A DNA stretch of 32,544 nucleotides from Anaerolineales bacterium (GCA_013360875.1 JABWAU010000031.1:1-32544); one strand, 5' to 3'; counted from the first letter of the stretch, positions 7,942 to 16,647 are shown. Translations and numbers: made by a program. Notes: generated from the letters alone by a model not told the origin.

Positions 7942-8020
7942 GTTGCCAGCAAGTCAACTTCGATGTCGTTTTGCCTCGCCGCCTTGCAACGACACGAGGT
8001 TCCACGTGAAAGAAGAAGCC

Positions 8021-8728
8021 ATGCCCGAAACGATTCTCGTCGTCGAAGACGAACCCGCGCTCAGAGACACGCTTTCCTACAACCTCAAAAAGGACGGCTT
8101 TGCCGTCGAATCGGTCGGCGACGGGCGCGCCGCGCTCGAATCGGCGCGCAAACTCAAGCCCGATCTCATCATCCTCGACATCATGCTCCCCGAACTGGAC
8201 GGCTTCGAAGTGGCGCGTATCCTCCGCAGGGAAACGACCACGCCCATCCTCATGCTCACCGCGCGCGACGACGAGATTGACCGCGTCGTCGGTCTCGAAG
8301 TGGGCGCGGACGATTACCTGACCAAGCCCTTCTCGATGCGCGAATTGATGGCGCGCGTCAAGGCGCAGTTGCGGAGGACACGACTCTTGCAGGAGGAACT
8401 TGCCAGGCAACACAAAACCACGCAACACGCAACGCTCGTCTTCGATAATCTCGTCATCAATCTCACGCGCCGCGAAGTGACGCTCGACGGAAAACCCGTT
8501 CAACTCAAACCGAAGGAATACGAACTGCTCGAATTCTTCGCCCAACACAAAGGGCAGATGCTCTCGCGGGAATTCATCCTCGAACGTGTCTGGGGCTGGG
8601 ACTTCATCGGCGACAGCCGCACGGTGGACGTGCACGTGAGATGGCTCAGGCAGAAGATCGAAGCCGACGCCGCGCATCCAACTCGCATTGTCACTGTGCG
8701 CGGGGGAGGGTATCGGTTCGAGGGGTGA
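8021..8728 (+). CDS. phoB: PhoB/PhoP-type response regulator
   Basis: A 235-residue OmpR-family regulator. The N-terminal receiver has the acidic pair in VVEDE, the phosphoacceptor Asp53 (LIILDIMLP), the conserved Thr in MLTARD and Lys in TKPF. The C-terminal winged helix (about residues 140-233) carries [35 protein letters not shown] and VRGGGYRFE. With the sensor kinase next door and pst genes downstream it is almost certainly the phosphate-starvation regulator. Start: ATG 8021 gives the standard N-terminus, but in-frame GTG 8006 has the better ribosome site (GAGGT, 5 bp upstream) and would add five residues. It probably activates its own promoter through the repeat at 7898-7914. Confidence 0.9.
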   Translation: MPETILVVEDEPALRDTLSYNLKKDGFAVESVGDGRAALESARKLKPDLIILDIMLPELDGFEVARILRRETTTPILMLTARDDEIDRVVGLEVGADDYLTKPFSMRELMARVKAQLRRTRLLQEELARQHKTTQHATLVFDNLVINLTRREVTLDGKPVQLKPKEYELLEFFAQHKGQMLSREFILERVWGWDFIGDSRTVDVHVRWLRQKIEADAAHPTRIVTVRGGGYRFEG

Positions 8729-8730
8729 GC

Positions 8731-8751
8731 AGTAATTGGTAATTGGCGATG
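8731..8751. repeat. Heptamer repeat at the kinase start
   Basis: Three period-7 units, AGTAATT, GGTAATT, GGCGATG, are the reverse complement of the ATCGCCA/ATTACCA type seen at 6782-6823. They span the gap between regulator and kinase, and the third includes the kinase start codon. Confidence 0.55.
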
Positions 8752-9966
8752 AGTCTTTATTTCGTTCTCGCTCTTTCGATTGCGGCCGCGTTGTGGCTGG
8801 GGTGGCGGTATTTTGCTTTACGCCGCGATATTCTCGCGTTGACCCACCAGATCAGGAGCGATGAAGAACTCGTTGAATCTTCCCCCGACCTCGGCGAACT
8901 CGCCAGCGCGGTCAACGCGCGGCTTTCGACTTTCGACGTGCGGTTTTCAACTTCCGAAAAAGAACGCGCAAAACTTTCCGCCATCCTCGACCAACTGACC
9001 GACGCCGTCCTCATCGCCGACGCGGACGGACGCGTTCAATTCGCCAACCCCGCCGCGGAGAAACTCTTCGGCTCGCCTCTCGCGGGACGGTCGGTGGTGG
9101 AGACCGTGAGACACCATCAACTCGCTGACGCTTGGCGCCGCTGCCGCGAGACGGGCGAAACACAAACCGAATCGGTCGAAGTTCCTGCCAGCCGCCATTT
9201 CCTGCAACTCATCGTCGTCCCCGACCGCGACACGCGCGGCGGGACACTGCTCCTCGTACAAGACCTGACCCGCGTCCGCCGGCTCGAAACCGTGCGCCGC
9301 GACTTCATCAGCAATCTCTCGCACGAACTGCGGACTCCGCTCGCCTCGCTCAAAGCCCTGACCGAGACCCTGCAAGACGGCGCGTTGACCGACCCCGAAG
9401 CCGCGCCGCGCTTCCTGAATCGAATCCACACCGAGGTGGACGCGCTGACCCAGATGGCGCAGGAACTGCTCGACCTCTCGAAGATCGAATCAGAACAGGT
9501 GGAACTTGTGCTGCGGGAGGTGAATCCGCTTGCGGTGTTGCAATCTGCCGCGGAGCGATTGCGCGTCCAGGCGGAGAGGGCGGGGGTGAGTCTGACGCTC
9601 GAGGAAACCGCGGTCCCGCCTAACGTCAGGGGAGATGCGGCGCGGCTCGAGCAGGCACTGGTCAATCTCATCCACAACGCGGTCAAGTTCACGCCGCGCG
9701 GCGGGTCGGTCACGTTGTCCGCAAAAGTGGAGGGAGAGTCGGTTGTGTTCGCGGTGCGCGATACGGGGATTGGAATCCCGTCGGATGACCTGCCGCGCAT
9801 ATTCGAGCGCTTCTATCGTGTGGACAAGTCGCGCGCGGGAAGCGGCACGGGGCTGGGGCTTTCGATTGCGCGTCACATTGTCGAGGCGCACGGCGGGAAA
9901 ATTTGGGCGGAAAGCCGCGAGGGGGAGGGGAGTGTGTTTTGTTTTTCGATTCCGCGGGGCAGGTAA
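8749..9966 (+). CDS. phoR: PhoR-type sensor histidine kinase
   Basis: A 405-residue kinase with one N-terminal membrane helix (about residues 2-20), a linker, a PAS domain (about 77-165; LDQLTDAVLIADADGRVQFANPAAEKLF), a HisKA domain with phosphorylated His192 (FISNLSHELRTPLASLKAL), and a HATPase domain with N-box HNAVKF, G1 DTGIGIP, F-box FERFYR and G2 GTGLGLS. One membrane helix and a PAS domain without a large periplasmic sensor is the PhoR layout: the signal comes from the Pst transporter and PhoU. Start ATG 8749 lies 20 bp after the regulator stop, inside heptamer repeat DNA and without a clear ribosome site. TTG 8743 is in frame but less likely. Confidence 0.9.
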   Translation: MSLYFVLALSIAAALWLGWRYFALRRDILALTHQIRSDEELVESSPDLGELASAVNARLSTFDVRFSTSEKERAKLSAILDQLTDAVLIADADGRVQFANPAAEKLFGSPLAGRSVVETVRHHQLADAWRRCRETGETQTESVEVPASRHFLQLIVVPDRDTRGGTLLLVQDLTRVRRLETVRRDFISNLSHELRTPLASLKALTETLQDGALTDPEAAPRFLNRIHTEVDALTQMAQELLDLSKIESEQVELVLREVNPLAVLQSAAERLRVQAERAGVSLTLEETAVPPNVRGDAARLEQALVNLIHNAVKFTPRGGSVTLSAKVEGESVVFAVRDTGIGIPSDDLPRIFERFYRVDKSRAGSGTGLGLSIARHIVEAHGGKIWAESREGEGSVFCFSIPRGR

Positions 9967-9970
9967 AGAC

Positions 9971-10026
9971 GTAGACACGTAGACAGGTAAACAGGTCACT
10001 TGTGTACGTGTCTACTTGTGTACCTG
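9971..10026. repeat. Inverted cluster of AGACANGT octamers
   Basis: Period-8 units AGACACGT, AGACAGGT, AAACAGGT are followed by reverse-orientation units. GTAGACACGTA (9971-9981) matches TACGTGTCTAC (10005-10015) exactly, and CAGGTA (9984-9989) matches TACCTG (10021-10026), so the block folds back. It ends just ahead of the Pho box of pstS and may also terminate kinase transcription. Confidence 0.6.
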
Positions 10027-10029
10027 AAC

Positions 10030-10046
10030 GTTTACAAGACGTTAAC
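10030..10046 (+). promoter_or_regulatory. Putative Pho box of the first pst operon
   Basis: GTTTAC (10030-10035) and GTTAAC (10041-10046) form a direct repeat with an 11-bp period, the same as at 7898-7914. A clear -10 is not visible; ATTAAA (10063-10068) or GATACC (10077-10082) are weak candidates. The start of pstS is at 10115. Confidence 0.6.
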
Positions 10047-10114
10047 CTCTCCTTCCCTTGCCATTAAAAGCGGGTTGATACCATGGGGGCATGAAAACAA
10101 AGGAGAAATCACAC

Positions 10115-11182
10115 ATGACCAAAACCTTTCGTTCGTTCCTGTTTGTGTTTGTTGCGTCGAGCTTGATTCTCGCCGCGTGTGGAACTTCTACAACGCCCAC
10201 ACCCGAGACTCTGACCGTGGTCCAGACGCAGATCGTCGAGGTCGAAAAGAGCGCTCCCGTCGAAGGCACCATCCTCGTGGACGGTTCCAGCACGGTTGCG
10301 CCCATCACCGCCGCCGTTGCCGAGGAGTTTCAGGCGGAGTTCCCCGATGTGCGCGTGCCCGTCGGCATCTCCGGTACGGGTGGCGGATTCAAAAAGTTCT
10401 GCAACGGCGAGACCGATATTTCCGATGCCTCCCGCCCCATCAAAGAATCTGAAACCGAACTGTGCAAGCAGAACGGCATTGAATATGTGGAACTGCCCGT
10501 CGCCTTCGACGGCCTGGCTGTGCTGGTCAACCCCGCCAATGACTTCGTCTCCTGTCTGACCGTGGAAGAACTCAAGAAAATCTGGTCGCCCGAAGCCGAA
10601 GGCGTCATCACCAACTGGAGCCAGGTGCGTGAAGGCTTCCCCGACCAGCCGCTTGCCCTCTACGGCGCTGGCACGGACTCGGGAACGTATGACTACTTCA
10701 CCGAAGCCATCGTCGGCAAAGAAGGCTCCAGCCGCGGCGATTTCCTCCCCAGCGAAGACGATAACGTCCTCGTGCAGGGCATCGCGGGCGACGTGAACGC
10801 CCTTGGCTTCTTTGGCCTTGCCTACTACGAAGAGAACGCCGATAAACTCAAACTGGTGGCAATTGACAACGGCGACGGCAACTGCGTCCTGCCGAATACC
10901 GAAACCGTTGCAGGCGGAACCTACCAGCCGCTCTCCCGCCCGCTGTTCATCTACGTCAACCGCGCCCGCATTGACCAGAAGGACGAAATTAGCGCCTTCA
11001 TCCAGTTCTACCTGAAGAACGCGGGCGCGCTCTCCGCCGAAGTGGGCTACGTCCCACTGACCGATGAAATCTACGCCCTGGCGCAGAAACGCTACGACAA
11101 CCGCGTGACTGGCTCCATTTTCGAGGGACTCGGCTCCACCGTCGGCGTCTCGCTCGCAGATTTGCTGGCAAAGGAAAAATAA
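10115..11182 (+). CDS. pstS: Phosphate ABC transporter binding lipoprotein PstS (first system)
   Basis: A 355-residue phosphate-binding lipoprotein. The signal peptide ends at lipobox LAAC and a Thr/Pro-rich linker follows. The phosphate-binding patterns of PstS are visible: [36 protein letters not shown], and [16 protein letters not shown] 10115 is chosen because AGGAGA lies 8 bp upstream; ATG 10091 is in frame but would put charged residues ahead of the signal peptide and the ribosome site inside the gene. It opens the pstSCAB-phoU series behind a putative Pho box, and is followed by a large hairpin element that may hold down expression of the permease genes relative to it. Confidence 0.93.
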   Translation: MTKTFRSFLFVFVASSLILAACGTSTTPTPETLTVVQTQIVEVEKSAPVEGTILVDGSSTVAPITAAVAEEFQAEFPDVRVPVGISGTGGGFKKFCNGETDISDASRPIKESETELCKQNGIEYVELPVAFDGLAVLVNPANDFVSCLTVEELKKIWSPEAEGVITNWSQVREGFPDQPLALYGAGTDSGTYDYFTEAIVGKEGSSRGDFLPSEDDNVLVQGIAGDVNALGFFGLAYYEENADKLKLVAIDNGDGNCVLPNTETVAGGTYQPLSRPLFIYVNRARIDQKDEISAFIQFYLKNAGALSAEVGYVPLTDEIYALAQKRYDNRVTGSIFEGLGSTVGVSLADLLAKEK

Positions 11183-11192
11183 CCTTTCGTTC

Positions 11193-11273
11193 CCTCATCC
11201 CCTGCCCTTCCCCCAAAGGGGGAAGGGAGTTCCCCTCTCCCAAAGGGAGAGGGGTTAGGGGTGAGGGATGAGG
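11193..11273. repeat. Three-armed palindromic element between pstS and pstC
   Basis: An outer stem CCTCATCCC (11193-11201) with GGGATGAGG (11265-11273) encloses two perfect 10-bp hairpins with AAA loops: CCCTTCCCCC/GGGGGAAGGG (11205-11227) and CCCCTCTCCC/GGGAGAGGGG (11232-11254). It is non-coding and fills the pstS-pstC gap. Such structures after binding-protein genes often stabilise the upstream mRNA and reduce read-through. A shorter relative is at 4903-4922. Confidence 0.75.
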
Positions 11274-11286
11274 AAAAAAGATTCTC

Positions 11287-12213
11287 ATGAACGAATCCCA
11301 ACGCGTCCTCTCCACCGTCCTCCGCCCCCGCGCCGACCACGACCGTCGCGAAAAAATCATCCGCGCGGTCTTATTGCTGTTTTCCGCCGTCTCCATCTTC
11401 ACCACGCTGGGCATCATCGCCGTCCTGCTGCAAGAGACCATCCTGTTCTTTCGGGAAGTCTCCATCGTGGAGTTCTTCACCGAAACGCGCTGGACCCCGC
11501 TTTTCGCCTCCAAAAAATTCGGCGTCCTGCCGCTGGTGAACGGCACGGTCCTCGTCGCGGCAGGAGCGATGTTTATTGCCTTGCCGCTCGGTCTGCTCGC
11601 CGCCATCTACCTGAGCGAATACGCCAGCGACCGCGCCCGCAAACTCCTCAAGCCCGCGCTCGAAGTGTTGGCAGGCGTGCCGACCGTTGTCTATGGTTAT
11701 TTTGCGCTCACCTTCGTCACGCCCCTGCTTCAGAAAATCTGGCCCCAAACACAAGCCTTCAACGCCCTCAGCGCCAGCATCGTGATGGGCTTCATGATTC
11801 TGCCTCTCGTTGCCTCGCTCTCCGAAGACGCCATGTCCGCCGTGCCGCAATCGCTCAGGCAGGCGGCGTATGCACTTGGCGCAACCAGGCTCGAGGTCAC
11901 GCTGCGAACCGTCGTTCCCGCGGCGCTTTCGGGCATCTCCGCGGCGTTCATCCTCGCCATCTCCCGCGCCATCGGCGAGACGATGATCGTCGCCATCGCC
12001 GCAGGACAGCAGCCCAAACTCACTCTCAACCCGCTCCAATCCATCGAAACCATGACCGCCTACATCGTGCAGGTCAGCCTCGGCGACACGCCCCAGCAAA
12101 GCATCGCCTACAAGACCATCTTCGCCGTCGGGATGCTGCTCTTCGTGATGACGCTGGTGATGAACCTGATCAGCAACTGGATGACGCGCCGCTATCGGGA
12201 GGTGTACGAATGA
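11287..12213 (+). CDS. pstC: Phosphate transporter permease PstC (first system)
   Basis: A 308-residue membrane subunit with about six helices. It has the PstC pattern [22 protein letters not shown], the EAA-type coupling loop ([21 protein letters not shown]) and the [17 protein letters not shown] helix. It pairs with PstA to form the phosphate channel and is powered by PstB. The start ATG 11287 follows a purine-rich GAGGAAAAAAG. Its stop overlaps the pstA start by four bases (ATGA). A second frame is open across the whole gene but has no family signature and is a shadow. Confidence 0.92.
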   Translation: MNESQRVLSTVLRPRADHDRREKIIRAVLLLFSAVSIFTTLGIIAVLLQETILFFREVSIVEFFTETRWTPLFASKKFGVLPLVNGTVLVAAGAMFIALPLGLLAAIYLSEYASDRARKLLKPALEVLAGVPTVVYGYFALTFVTPLLQKIWPQTQAFNALSASIVMGFMILPLVASLSEDAMSAVPQSLRQAAYALGATRLEVTLRTVVPAALSGISAAFILAISRAIGETMIVAIAAGQQPKLTLNPLQSIETMTAYIVQVSLGDTPQQSIAYKTIFAVGMLLFVMTLVMNLISNWMTRRYREVYE

Positions 12214-13097
12214 ACGGACTCTTTGCCAACGAAAACGGGCGCTTCTCTCCCCGCCTCAGCCTGCGTCTGCGCTACGGACGCCTTTTCCAACTCCTCAGCC
12301 TCGCCGCCGTGACCCTCGGCCTGATCGTGCTCTCCGTCCTGATTCTCGACATCATCCTGGACGGCTACAAGTGGCTGCGCCCCGAATTTTTCAGCCAGTT
12401 CCCCTCGCGCTTCCCTGAAAAATCGGGCTTGCGCTCCGCCCTGCAAGGCTCGCTGTGGATGATCAGCCTGACCGCGCTGATGGCGTTTCCCATCGGCGTG
12501 GGCGCGGCAATCTACCTCGAAGAATACGCCAGCGATAACTGGCTGACGCGCTTCATCGAAATCAACATCGCCAACCTGGCGGGCGTGCCGTCCATCATTT
12601 ACGGTTTGCTCGGCTTGGGCTTGTTCGTGCGCGGACTGGAACTCGGGCGCAGTGTGCTGGCTGGCTCGATGACGATGGCTTTACTGGTGCTGCCCATTCT
12701 CATCGTTTCGGGGCGCGAGGCGATTCGCGCCGTGCCGCAGTCGCTTCGGCACGCCTCGCTCGCCCTGGGCGCCACGAAATGGCAGACCATCCAGAACCAC
12801 GTCCTGCCCTACGCCATGCCTGGCATCCTCACGGGGACCATCCTCGCCATGTCCCGCGCCATCGGCGAGACCGCCCCGCTCATCACCATTGGCGCGCTGA
12901 CCTACATCCGCTTCGACCTGAAGGGTCCGCTGGATTTGTTCACCGTGCTGCCCATTCAGATTTTCAACTGGGTCTCGCTGCCCAAAGCGGAATTTCAGCA
13001 GTTAGCGGCGGCGGGCATCATCGTCCTGCTGGCAGTGCTGCTCAGCCTGAACGCGCTGGCGATTGTATTGAGGAATAAACTGCAAATCAGGTGGTAA
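12210..13097 (+). CDS. pstA: Phosphate transporter permease PstA (first system)
   Basis: A 295-residue membrane subunit with six predicted helices and PstA hallmarks: [53 protein letters not shown], the coupling loop [22 protein letters not shown] and [18 protein letters not shown]. The start ATG 12210 overlaps the pstC stop, so the two are probably translationally coupled. The same frame runs open upstream to 11268 across pstC, but the homologous part begins at 12210. A double palindromic element follows before pstB. Confidence 0.93.
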   Translation: MNGLFANENGRFSPRLSLRLRYGRLFQLLSLAAVTLGLIVLSVLILDIILDGYKWLRPEFFSQFPSRFPEKSGLRSALQGSLWMISLTALMAFPIGVGAAIYLEEYASDNWLTRFIEINIANLAGVPSIIYGLLGLGLFVRGLELGRSVLAGSMTMALLVLPILIVSGREAIRAVPQSLRHASLALGATKWQTIQNHVLPYAMPGILTGTILAMSRAIGETAPLITIGALTYIRFDLKGPLDLFTVLPIQIFNWVSLPKAEFQQLAAAGIIVLLAVLLSLNALAIVLRNKLQIRW

Positions 13098-13100
13098 TGT

Positions 13101-13152
13101 GTACCGCAAAGTTCACTTTGCACTATGTTTTGCAAGATAAATCTTGCGCTAC
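13101..13152. repeat. Paired palindromes between pstA and pstB
   Basis: Two 16-bp palindromes, GCAAAGTTCACTTTGC (13106-13121) and GCAAGATAAATCTTGC (13132-13147), stand 26 bp apart. The outer flanks GTACCGCAA and TTGCGCTAC also pair, 8 of 9, so the unit is two related palindromes in inverted orientation, like a REP/BIME unit. It is non-coding and ends 11 bp before the pstB start. Confidence 0.7.
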
Positions 13153-13163
13153 AAAGGTAACTC

Positions 13164-13946
13164 ATGCTCCAAAATCACGAAATCGCTCTCTCCGTCAACA
13201 ATCTCAACGTTTATTACGGCGGGTTTCACGCCCTGGAAGACATCTCGTTGGAAATCCCCGCGCGGCAGATTACCGCCATCATCGGTCCGTCGGGATGCGG
13301 CAAGTCCACGTTTCTGCGCTGCTTCAACCGCATGAACGACCTCGTCCCCTCCGCCCGCGTGCAGGGACAGGTCTTGTTCTACGGGCAGAACATCTACGAC
13401 CCGAAAATCAACCCCGTGGAAGTGCGCCGTCACATCGGCATGGTCTTCCAAAAGCCGAACCCGTTCCCCAAGTCTATTTACGAGAACGTCGCCTACGGCG
13501 CGCGCATCAACGGCTACAAAGGCGACATGGACGAACTGGTCGAACGCTCCCTGCGCGCCGCCGCGCTGTGGGACGAAGTGAAGGATAACCTGAAGAAGTC
13601 CGCGCTGGCGCTTTCGGGCGGGCAGCAGCAACGGCTGTGCATCGCCCGCGCCATCGCCGTCGAGCCGCAGGTGATTCTCATGGACGAACCCGCCTCCGCC
13701 CTCGACCCGATAGCCACGCTCAAAATCGAAGAGTTAATGCAGGAACTGAAAAAGGACTACACCATCGTTATCGTCACCCACAACATGCAGCAAGCCGCCC
13801 GCGCCTCCGACTACACCGCCATGATGATGCTTTCCAAAGAAGGCTCGCGCGCTGGCACGGTCATCGAATATGACCGTACCGACGCCATCTTCACCCGCCC
13901 CAAAGATAAAAGAACGGAAGACTATGTGACCGGAAGGTTTGGCTGA
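13164..13946 (+). CDS. pstB: Phosphate transporter ATPase PstB (first system)
   Basis: A 260-residue ATPase with canonical PstB motifs: Walker [10 protein letters not shown] (residues 41-49), Q-loop VFQKPNPFP (Gln96), signature LSGGQ (150-154), Walker B LMDEP (Asp174-Glu175) and H-loop [10 protein letters not shown]. The C-terminal [14 protein letters not shown] is the standard PstB end. AAAGG 7 bp upstream supports ATG 13164. It is the reference copy in this window: two other PstB paralogues (14896-15663 and 19205-19960) each deviate in a key motif. It feeds on to phoU after a 143-bp gap that has its own promoter. Confidence 0.94.
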   Translation: MLQNHEIALSVNNLNVYYGGFHALEDISLEIPARQITAIIGPSGCGKSTFLRCFNRMNDLVPSARVQGQVLFYGQNIYDPKINPVEVRRHIGMVFQKPNPFPKSIYENVAYGARINGYKGDMDELVERSLRAAALWDEVKDNLKKSALALSGGQQQRLCIARAIAVEPQVILMDEPASALDPIATLKIEELMQELKKDYTIVIVTHNMQQAARASDYTAMMMLSKEGSRAGTVIEYDRTDAIFTRPKDKRTEDYVTGRFG

Positions 13947-13987
13947 TATTCAGCAGATCACGAAAACTCTGCGGAATTTGCTTTCTA

Positions 13988-14015
13988 CCCTGGCACTTGC
14001 ACGCCAGGGCAAGTG
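13988..14015 (+). promoter_or_regulatory. Two overlapping alternative hairpins
   Basis: CCCTGGC (13988-13994) pairs with GCCAGGG (14003-14009), while CACTTGC (13994-14000) pairs with GCAAGTG (14009-14015). The two 7-bp stems share bases and exclude each other. There is no U-tract. They lie 42 bp after pstB and 43 bp before the phoU -10 box, and could be a weak terminator or processing site. Confidence 0.4.
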
Positions 14016-14057
14016 TTGCGCAAATACGCGCTTTCGTAAAGTGCTGATATTTGGCGA

Positions 14058-14063
14058 TATAAT
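14058..14063 (+). promoter_or_regulatory. -10 box of phoU
   Basis: A perfect TATAAT lies 26 bp before the phoU start. The -35 region has no good match and no 11-bp-spaced Pho repeat is seen, so phoU may have partly constitutive expression in addition to read-through from pstB. Confidence 0.55.
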
Positions 14064-14089
14064 ACCCCCAACCATAAAGCCGAGGATGT

Positions 14090-14779
14090 ATGCTGAGAAA
14101 AACATTTGAAACCGAAATTCAACAGGTCAAGGATGATGTGCTGGTGCTTGGCAGCATGGTCGAAAAGGCATTGCTCGACTCGGTGGACGCGCTGAAGAAG
14201 CGCGACATCAAAGCGTCCGAGAAAATCTTTGCAGAAGACCAGGCAATCAACGGCAAGCGTTTCGAAATCGAGAACAAGTTAATGGTGCTGATTGCCACCC
14301 AGCAGCCCATGGCGCGCGACCTGCGCCTGCTGGCATCTGCGCTGGAGATTATTTCTGAACTGGAGCGCATGGGCGATTACGCCAAGGGCATCGCCAACAT
14401 CAATATCCGCATGGGCGATGAACCCCTGCTCAAGCCGCTGATTGACGTGCCGCGCATGGCGCAAAAGGGCGTGGACATGCTCCACCGCGCCCTGACCGCC
14501 TTCGTCAATGAAGATGCGGAAACGGCGAAGAAAATCCCCATGGAAGACGACGAGGTGGACGCGCTCTACAACCAGGTCTACCGCGAACTGATGACCTTCA
14601 TCATTCAGGACCCCAAGACCATTGAACGCGCCAACTGGCTGCTGTGGGTTGCGCACAACCTCGAACGCTTCGCCGACCGCGTAACCAACATCTGTGAACG
14701 AACGGTCTTCATCGTCACCGGCGAGATGAAGGAAATCAAAGCCACCGACGACGAGTTTTGGAAACAGCAGAAGCAGTGA
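14090..14779 (+). CDS. phoU: Phosphate signalling protein PhoU
   Basis: A 229-residue all-helical cytoplasmic protein made of two PhoU domains. The metal-binding E/DxxxD motifs are present in both halves (ELERMGDYAKGI near residue 90 and NLERFADRVTNI near 195). PhoU links the Pst transporter to the PhoR kinase and keeps the regulon off when phosphate is plentiful. The start ATG 14090 follows GAGGA at short spacing (3 bp). It ends the first phosphate locus and is followed by a long hairpin shared with the convergent gene. The length is typical. Confidence 0.93.
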   Translation: MLRKTFETEIQQVKDDVLVLGSMVEKALLDSVDALKKRDIKASEKIFAEDQAINGKRFEIENKLMVLIATQQPMARDLRLLASALEIISELERMGDYAKGIANINIRMGDEPLLKPLIDVPRMAQKGVDMLHRALTAFVNEDAETAKKIPMEDDEVDALYNQVYRELMTFIIQDPKTIERANWLLWVAHNLERFADRVTNICERTVFIVTGEMKEIKATDDEFWKQQKQ

Positions 14780-14805
14780 ACAGTTGGGTAAGCAAGTGTG
14801 ATAAA

Positions 14806-14839
14806 AACGAGTGGATGAGAACAACCTCATCCACTCGTT
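14806..14839 (-). terminator. 14-bp stem terminator between convergent genes
   Basis: AACGAGTGGATGAG (14806-14819) and CTCATCCACTCGTT (14826-14839) form a perfect 14-bp stem with a 6-nt loop. On the minus strand it continues into TTTATC, giving five consecutive Ts, so it best serves the minus-strand pstB. On the plus strand it may still stop phoU transcripts. Confidence 0.75.
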
Positions 14840-14895
14840 CGTTAACCTGCCATGGTATCCATCCAGCCGTCCGCCCATGTGACTACCAGACTACT

Positions 14896-15663
14896 CTATC
14901 CCATTCTCCCCGTAATATACGCCTCCGTCAACTCCTGCTTGGGGCGGGTGAAGATTTCGGTGGTCGGCGCAAACTCCACCAGTTCGCCCAGCCAAAAGAG
15001 ACCGGTGAAATCCGATACGCGCGCCGCCTGCTGCATATTGTGCGTGACAATGACAATCGTATAGTCCTTCTTCAATTCGGCAATCAGTTCCTCCACGCGC
15101 AGGGTGGCAATTGGATCGAGCGCTGAAGTGGACTCGTCCATCAGGATGACTTCCGGTTGAACCGCAATCACGCGGGCAATGCACAAGCGCTGCTGCTGAC
15201 CGAGCGACAAGCCCAGCGCGTTTTCGTGCAGGCTGTTTTTCACCTCGTCCCACAGTGCGGCGCGCTTCAAACTTTCCTCCACCACCCCCTCCAACTGACT
15301 TTTGCTCTCCACCCTGCCCAGCACCCGTGGACCGAACGCCACGTTGTCAAAAATAGATTGCGGGAACGGATTCGGTTTTTGGAACACCATGCCCACACGC
15401 TGACGCAAATCCACGACATCCATTTCCCTGCCGTAGATATCGCTTCCGTTGAGCAGGATTTTTCCCTCCACGCGCGTACCGGGAATGGTGTCGTTCATGC
15501 GGTTCAGGCAGCGCAAAAACGTGGACTTGCCGCACCCCGAGGGACCGATGAGCGCCGTCACTTTGTGCGGCTCGATGTCGAGACTGATGTTCGAGAGCGC
15601 CTTTTTGGGTCCGTAGTAGAAGTCAAGGCTTTGGATGGAGAAAACAGGTTGAAGGTCGGGCAT
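14896..15663 (-). CDS. pstB: PstB paralogue with altered signature motif (second system)
   Basis: A 255-residue ATPase clearly of the PstB family, divergent from the pstS of the second system. Walker [10 protein letters not shown] (40-48), Q-loop VFQKPNPFP (Gln95), Asp176-Glu177 and the H-loop His208 are intact. Two departures stand out: the signature is LSLGQ (152-156) instead of LSGGQ, and Walker B continues DESTSALDP rather than DEPTSALDP. Both were read directly from the codons. Because it faces away from the operon that holds a third pstB, it may be a partner subunit rather than a spare copy. A -10-like TAAAAT lies only 6 bp before the start, with no ribosome site, suggesting a leaderless mRNA. 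Confidence 0.9.
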   Translation of the reverse strand: MPDLQPVFSIQSLDFYYGPKKALSNISLDIEPHKVTALIGPSGCGKSTFLRCLNRMNDTIPGTRVEGKILLNGSDIYGREMDVVDLRQRVGMVFQKPNPFPQSIFDNVAFGPRVLGRVESKSQLEGVVEESLKRAALWDEVKNSLHENALGLSLGQQQRLCIARVIAVQPEVILMDESTSALDPIATLRVEELIAELKKDYTIVIVTHNMQQAARVSDFTGLFWLGELVEFAPTTEIFTRPKQELTEAYITGRMG

Positions 15664-15669
15664 GAAGCG

Positions 15670-15707
15670 ATTTTATCATGCCGGCGTTCCCTACTTTCGA
15701 CTATAAT
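15670..15707. promoter_or_regulatory. Compact divergent promoters, probably leaderless
   Basis: In the 52-bp gap, TATAAT (15702-15707, plus) ends 8 bp before the pstS start. On the minus strand TAAAAT (complement of 15670-15675) ends 6 bp before the pstB start. Neither gene has a ribosome binding site, so both transcripts would begin at or next to their start codons. No Pho-box repeat is visible. Confidence 0.5.
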
Positions 15708-15715
15708 TCTTTGTA

Positions 15716-16627
15716 ATGAATCGCGTCGCTATTTTCATCCTTTTTACCTCCTTCCTTCTCTCTTCGTGCAATTCGGCTTCATCGGTGCAAGCCGATCCCC
15801 AAACGCCTGCGGCATACATCGAAAACAAAGGCTCCGATACGATGGTCAACCTGGCGCTGGCGTGGGCGGAAAAATACCAGAGTGACCATCCCAACGTCCG
15901 CATTTCGGTGACGGGCGGCGGGTCGGGGACGGGCATTGCTGCGCTCATCAACGGCACTGTGGACGTCGCCAACGCCTCCCGTCAGATCAAGCAGGAGGAA
16001 ATCGAGGAGGCAAAAGCCAACGGCGGCAACCCCGTCGAATTCGTCGTGGCGCGCGATGCGATTGCCGTTATCGTCAATCCGAACAACCCCGTTAGCCAAC
16101 TGACCTTGCAGCAGATTTCTGATATTTACAGCGGCAAAATCAACAACTGGAAGGAAGTCGGCGGGGAAGACCGCCCGATTGTGCGGCTCTCGCGTGAGAC
16201 CAACTCCGGCACACACGTGTATTTTCTCGAAACCGTTTTGCGGTTGGGAGAGAAAGAAAACAAAACGCTCTTTTCGATGGATACGCTTCTGCTTCCCTCT
16301 TCCGAAGGCATCATCATCGAAGTGCGCCAGAACCCCAACGCCATTGGCTACGACGGTTTGGGGTATGTGCCTGCGGATTTGAAAGTGATTGCGATTGCAA
16401 AAGAAGCGGGCGGCGTGTACGTCCTGCCGTCCATTGCCACCGTGAACGACAAGAGTTACGCCGTCGCCCGCGACCTGTACATGTACACAAACGGTGAACC
16501 GACAGGCATTCTCAAGGAATATCTCGATTGGATCTTTTCCCCCGAAGCGCAGCAAATCGTTGCTGAACTGGGGTTTGTGCCTGTCCTCACCCCCAGCCCT
16601 GTATCATCTTTGACAGGGATACCCTAA
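15716..16627 (+). CDS. pstS: PstS-like binding lipoprotein (second system)
   Basis: A 303-residue lipoprotein with a short signal peptide and lipobox LLSSC. The PstS family patterns are present: NKGSDTMVNLALAWAEKY, VTGGGSGTGIAALINGTVDVANASRQIK, VSQLTLQQISDIYSGKINNW and RETNSGTHVYFLETVL. It belongs to the shorter PstS subgroup that carries SDT at the first phosphate-binding segment, unlike the SST of the first system. It is the first gene of the plus-strand half of the second transporter. The start follows TATAAT by 8 bp without a ribosome site. Phosphate is the expected ligand; another oxyanion is possible. Confidence 0.9.
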   Translation: MNRVAIFILFTSFLLSSCNSASSVQADPQTPAAYIENKGSDTMVNLALAWAEKYQSDHPNVRISVTGGGSGTGIAALINGTVDVANASRQIKQEEIEEAKANGGNPVEFVVARDAIAVIVNPNNPVSQLTLQQISDIYSGKINNWKEVGGEDRPIVRLSRETNSGTHVYFLETVLRLGEKENKTLFSMDTLLLPSSEGIIIEVRQNPNAIGYDGLGYVPADLKVIAIAKEAGGVYVLPSIATVNDKSYAVARDLYMYTNGEPTGILKEYLDWIFSPEAQQIVAELGFVPVLTPSPVSSLTGIP

Positions 16628-16647
16628 CGGAGAGCAGCGAGAACCAC

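Noticed and set aside
6700-10030. CRISPR array suggested by short repeats
   Set aside because: The repeats are 7- and 8-bp tandem units without spacers, and no cas gene is present.
11268-12209. Long open frame running through pstC in the pstA frame
   Set aside because: It is Arg/Pro/His-rich shadow translation with no family features; the real pstC uses the other frame, and pstA starts at 12210.
13988-14015. H-type pseudoknot between pstB and phoU
   Set aside because: The pairing order would fit, but the connecting loop that must cross the first stem has no bases, so the two stems are alternatives.
15157-15885. 242-codon plus-strand frame across the divergent pstB and pstS starts
   Set aside because: Antisense to pstB and out of frame with pstS; it is the mirror of conserved ATPase sequence.
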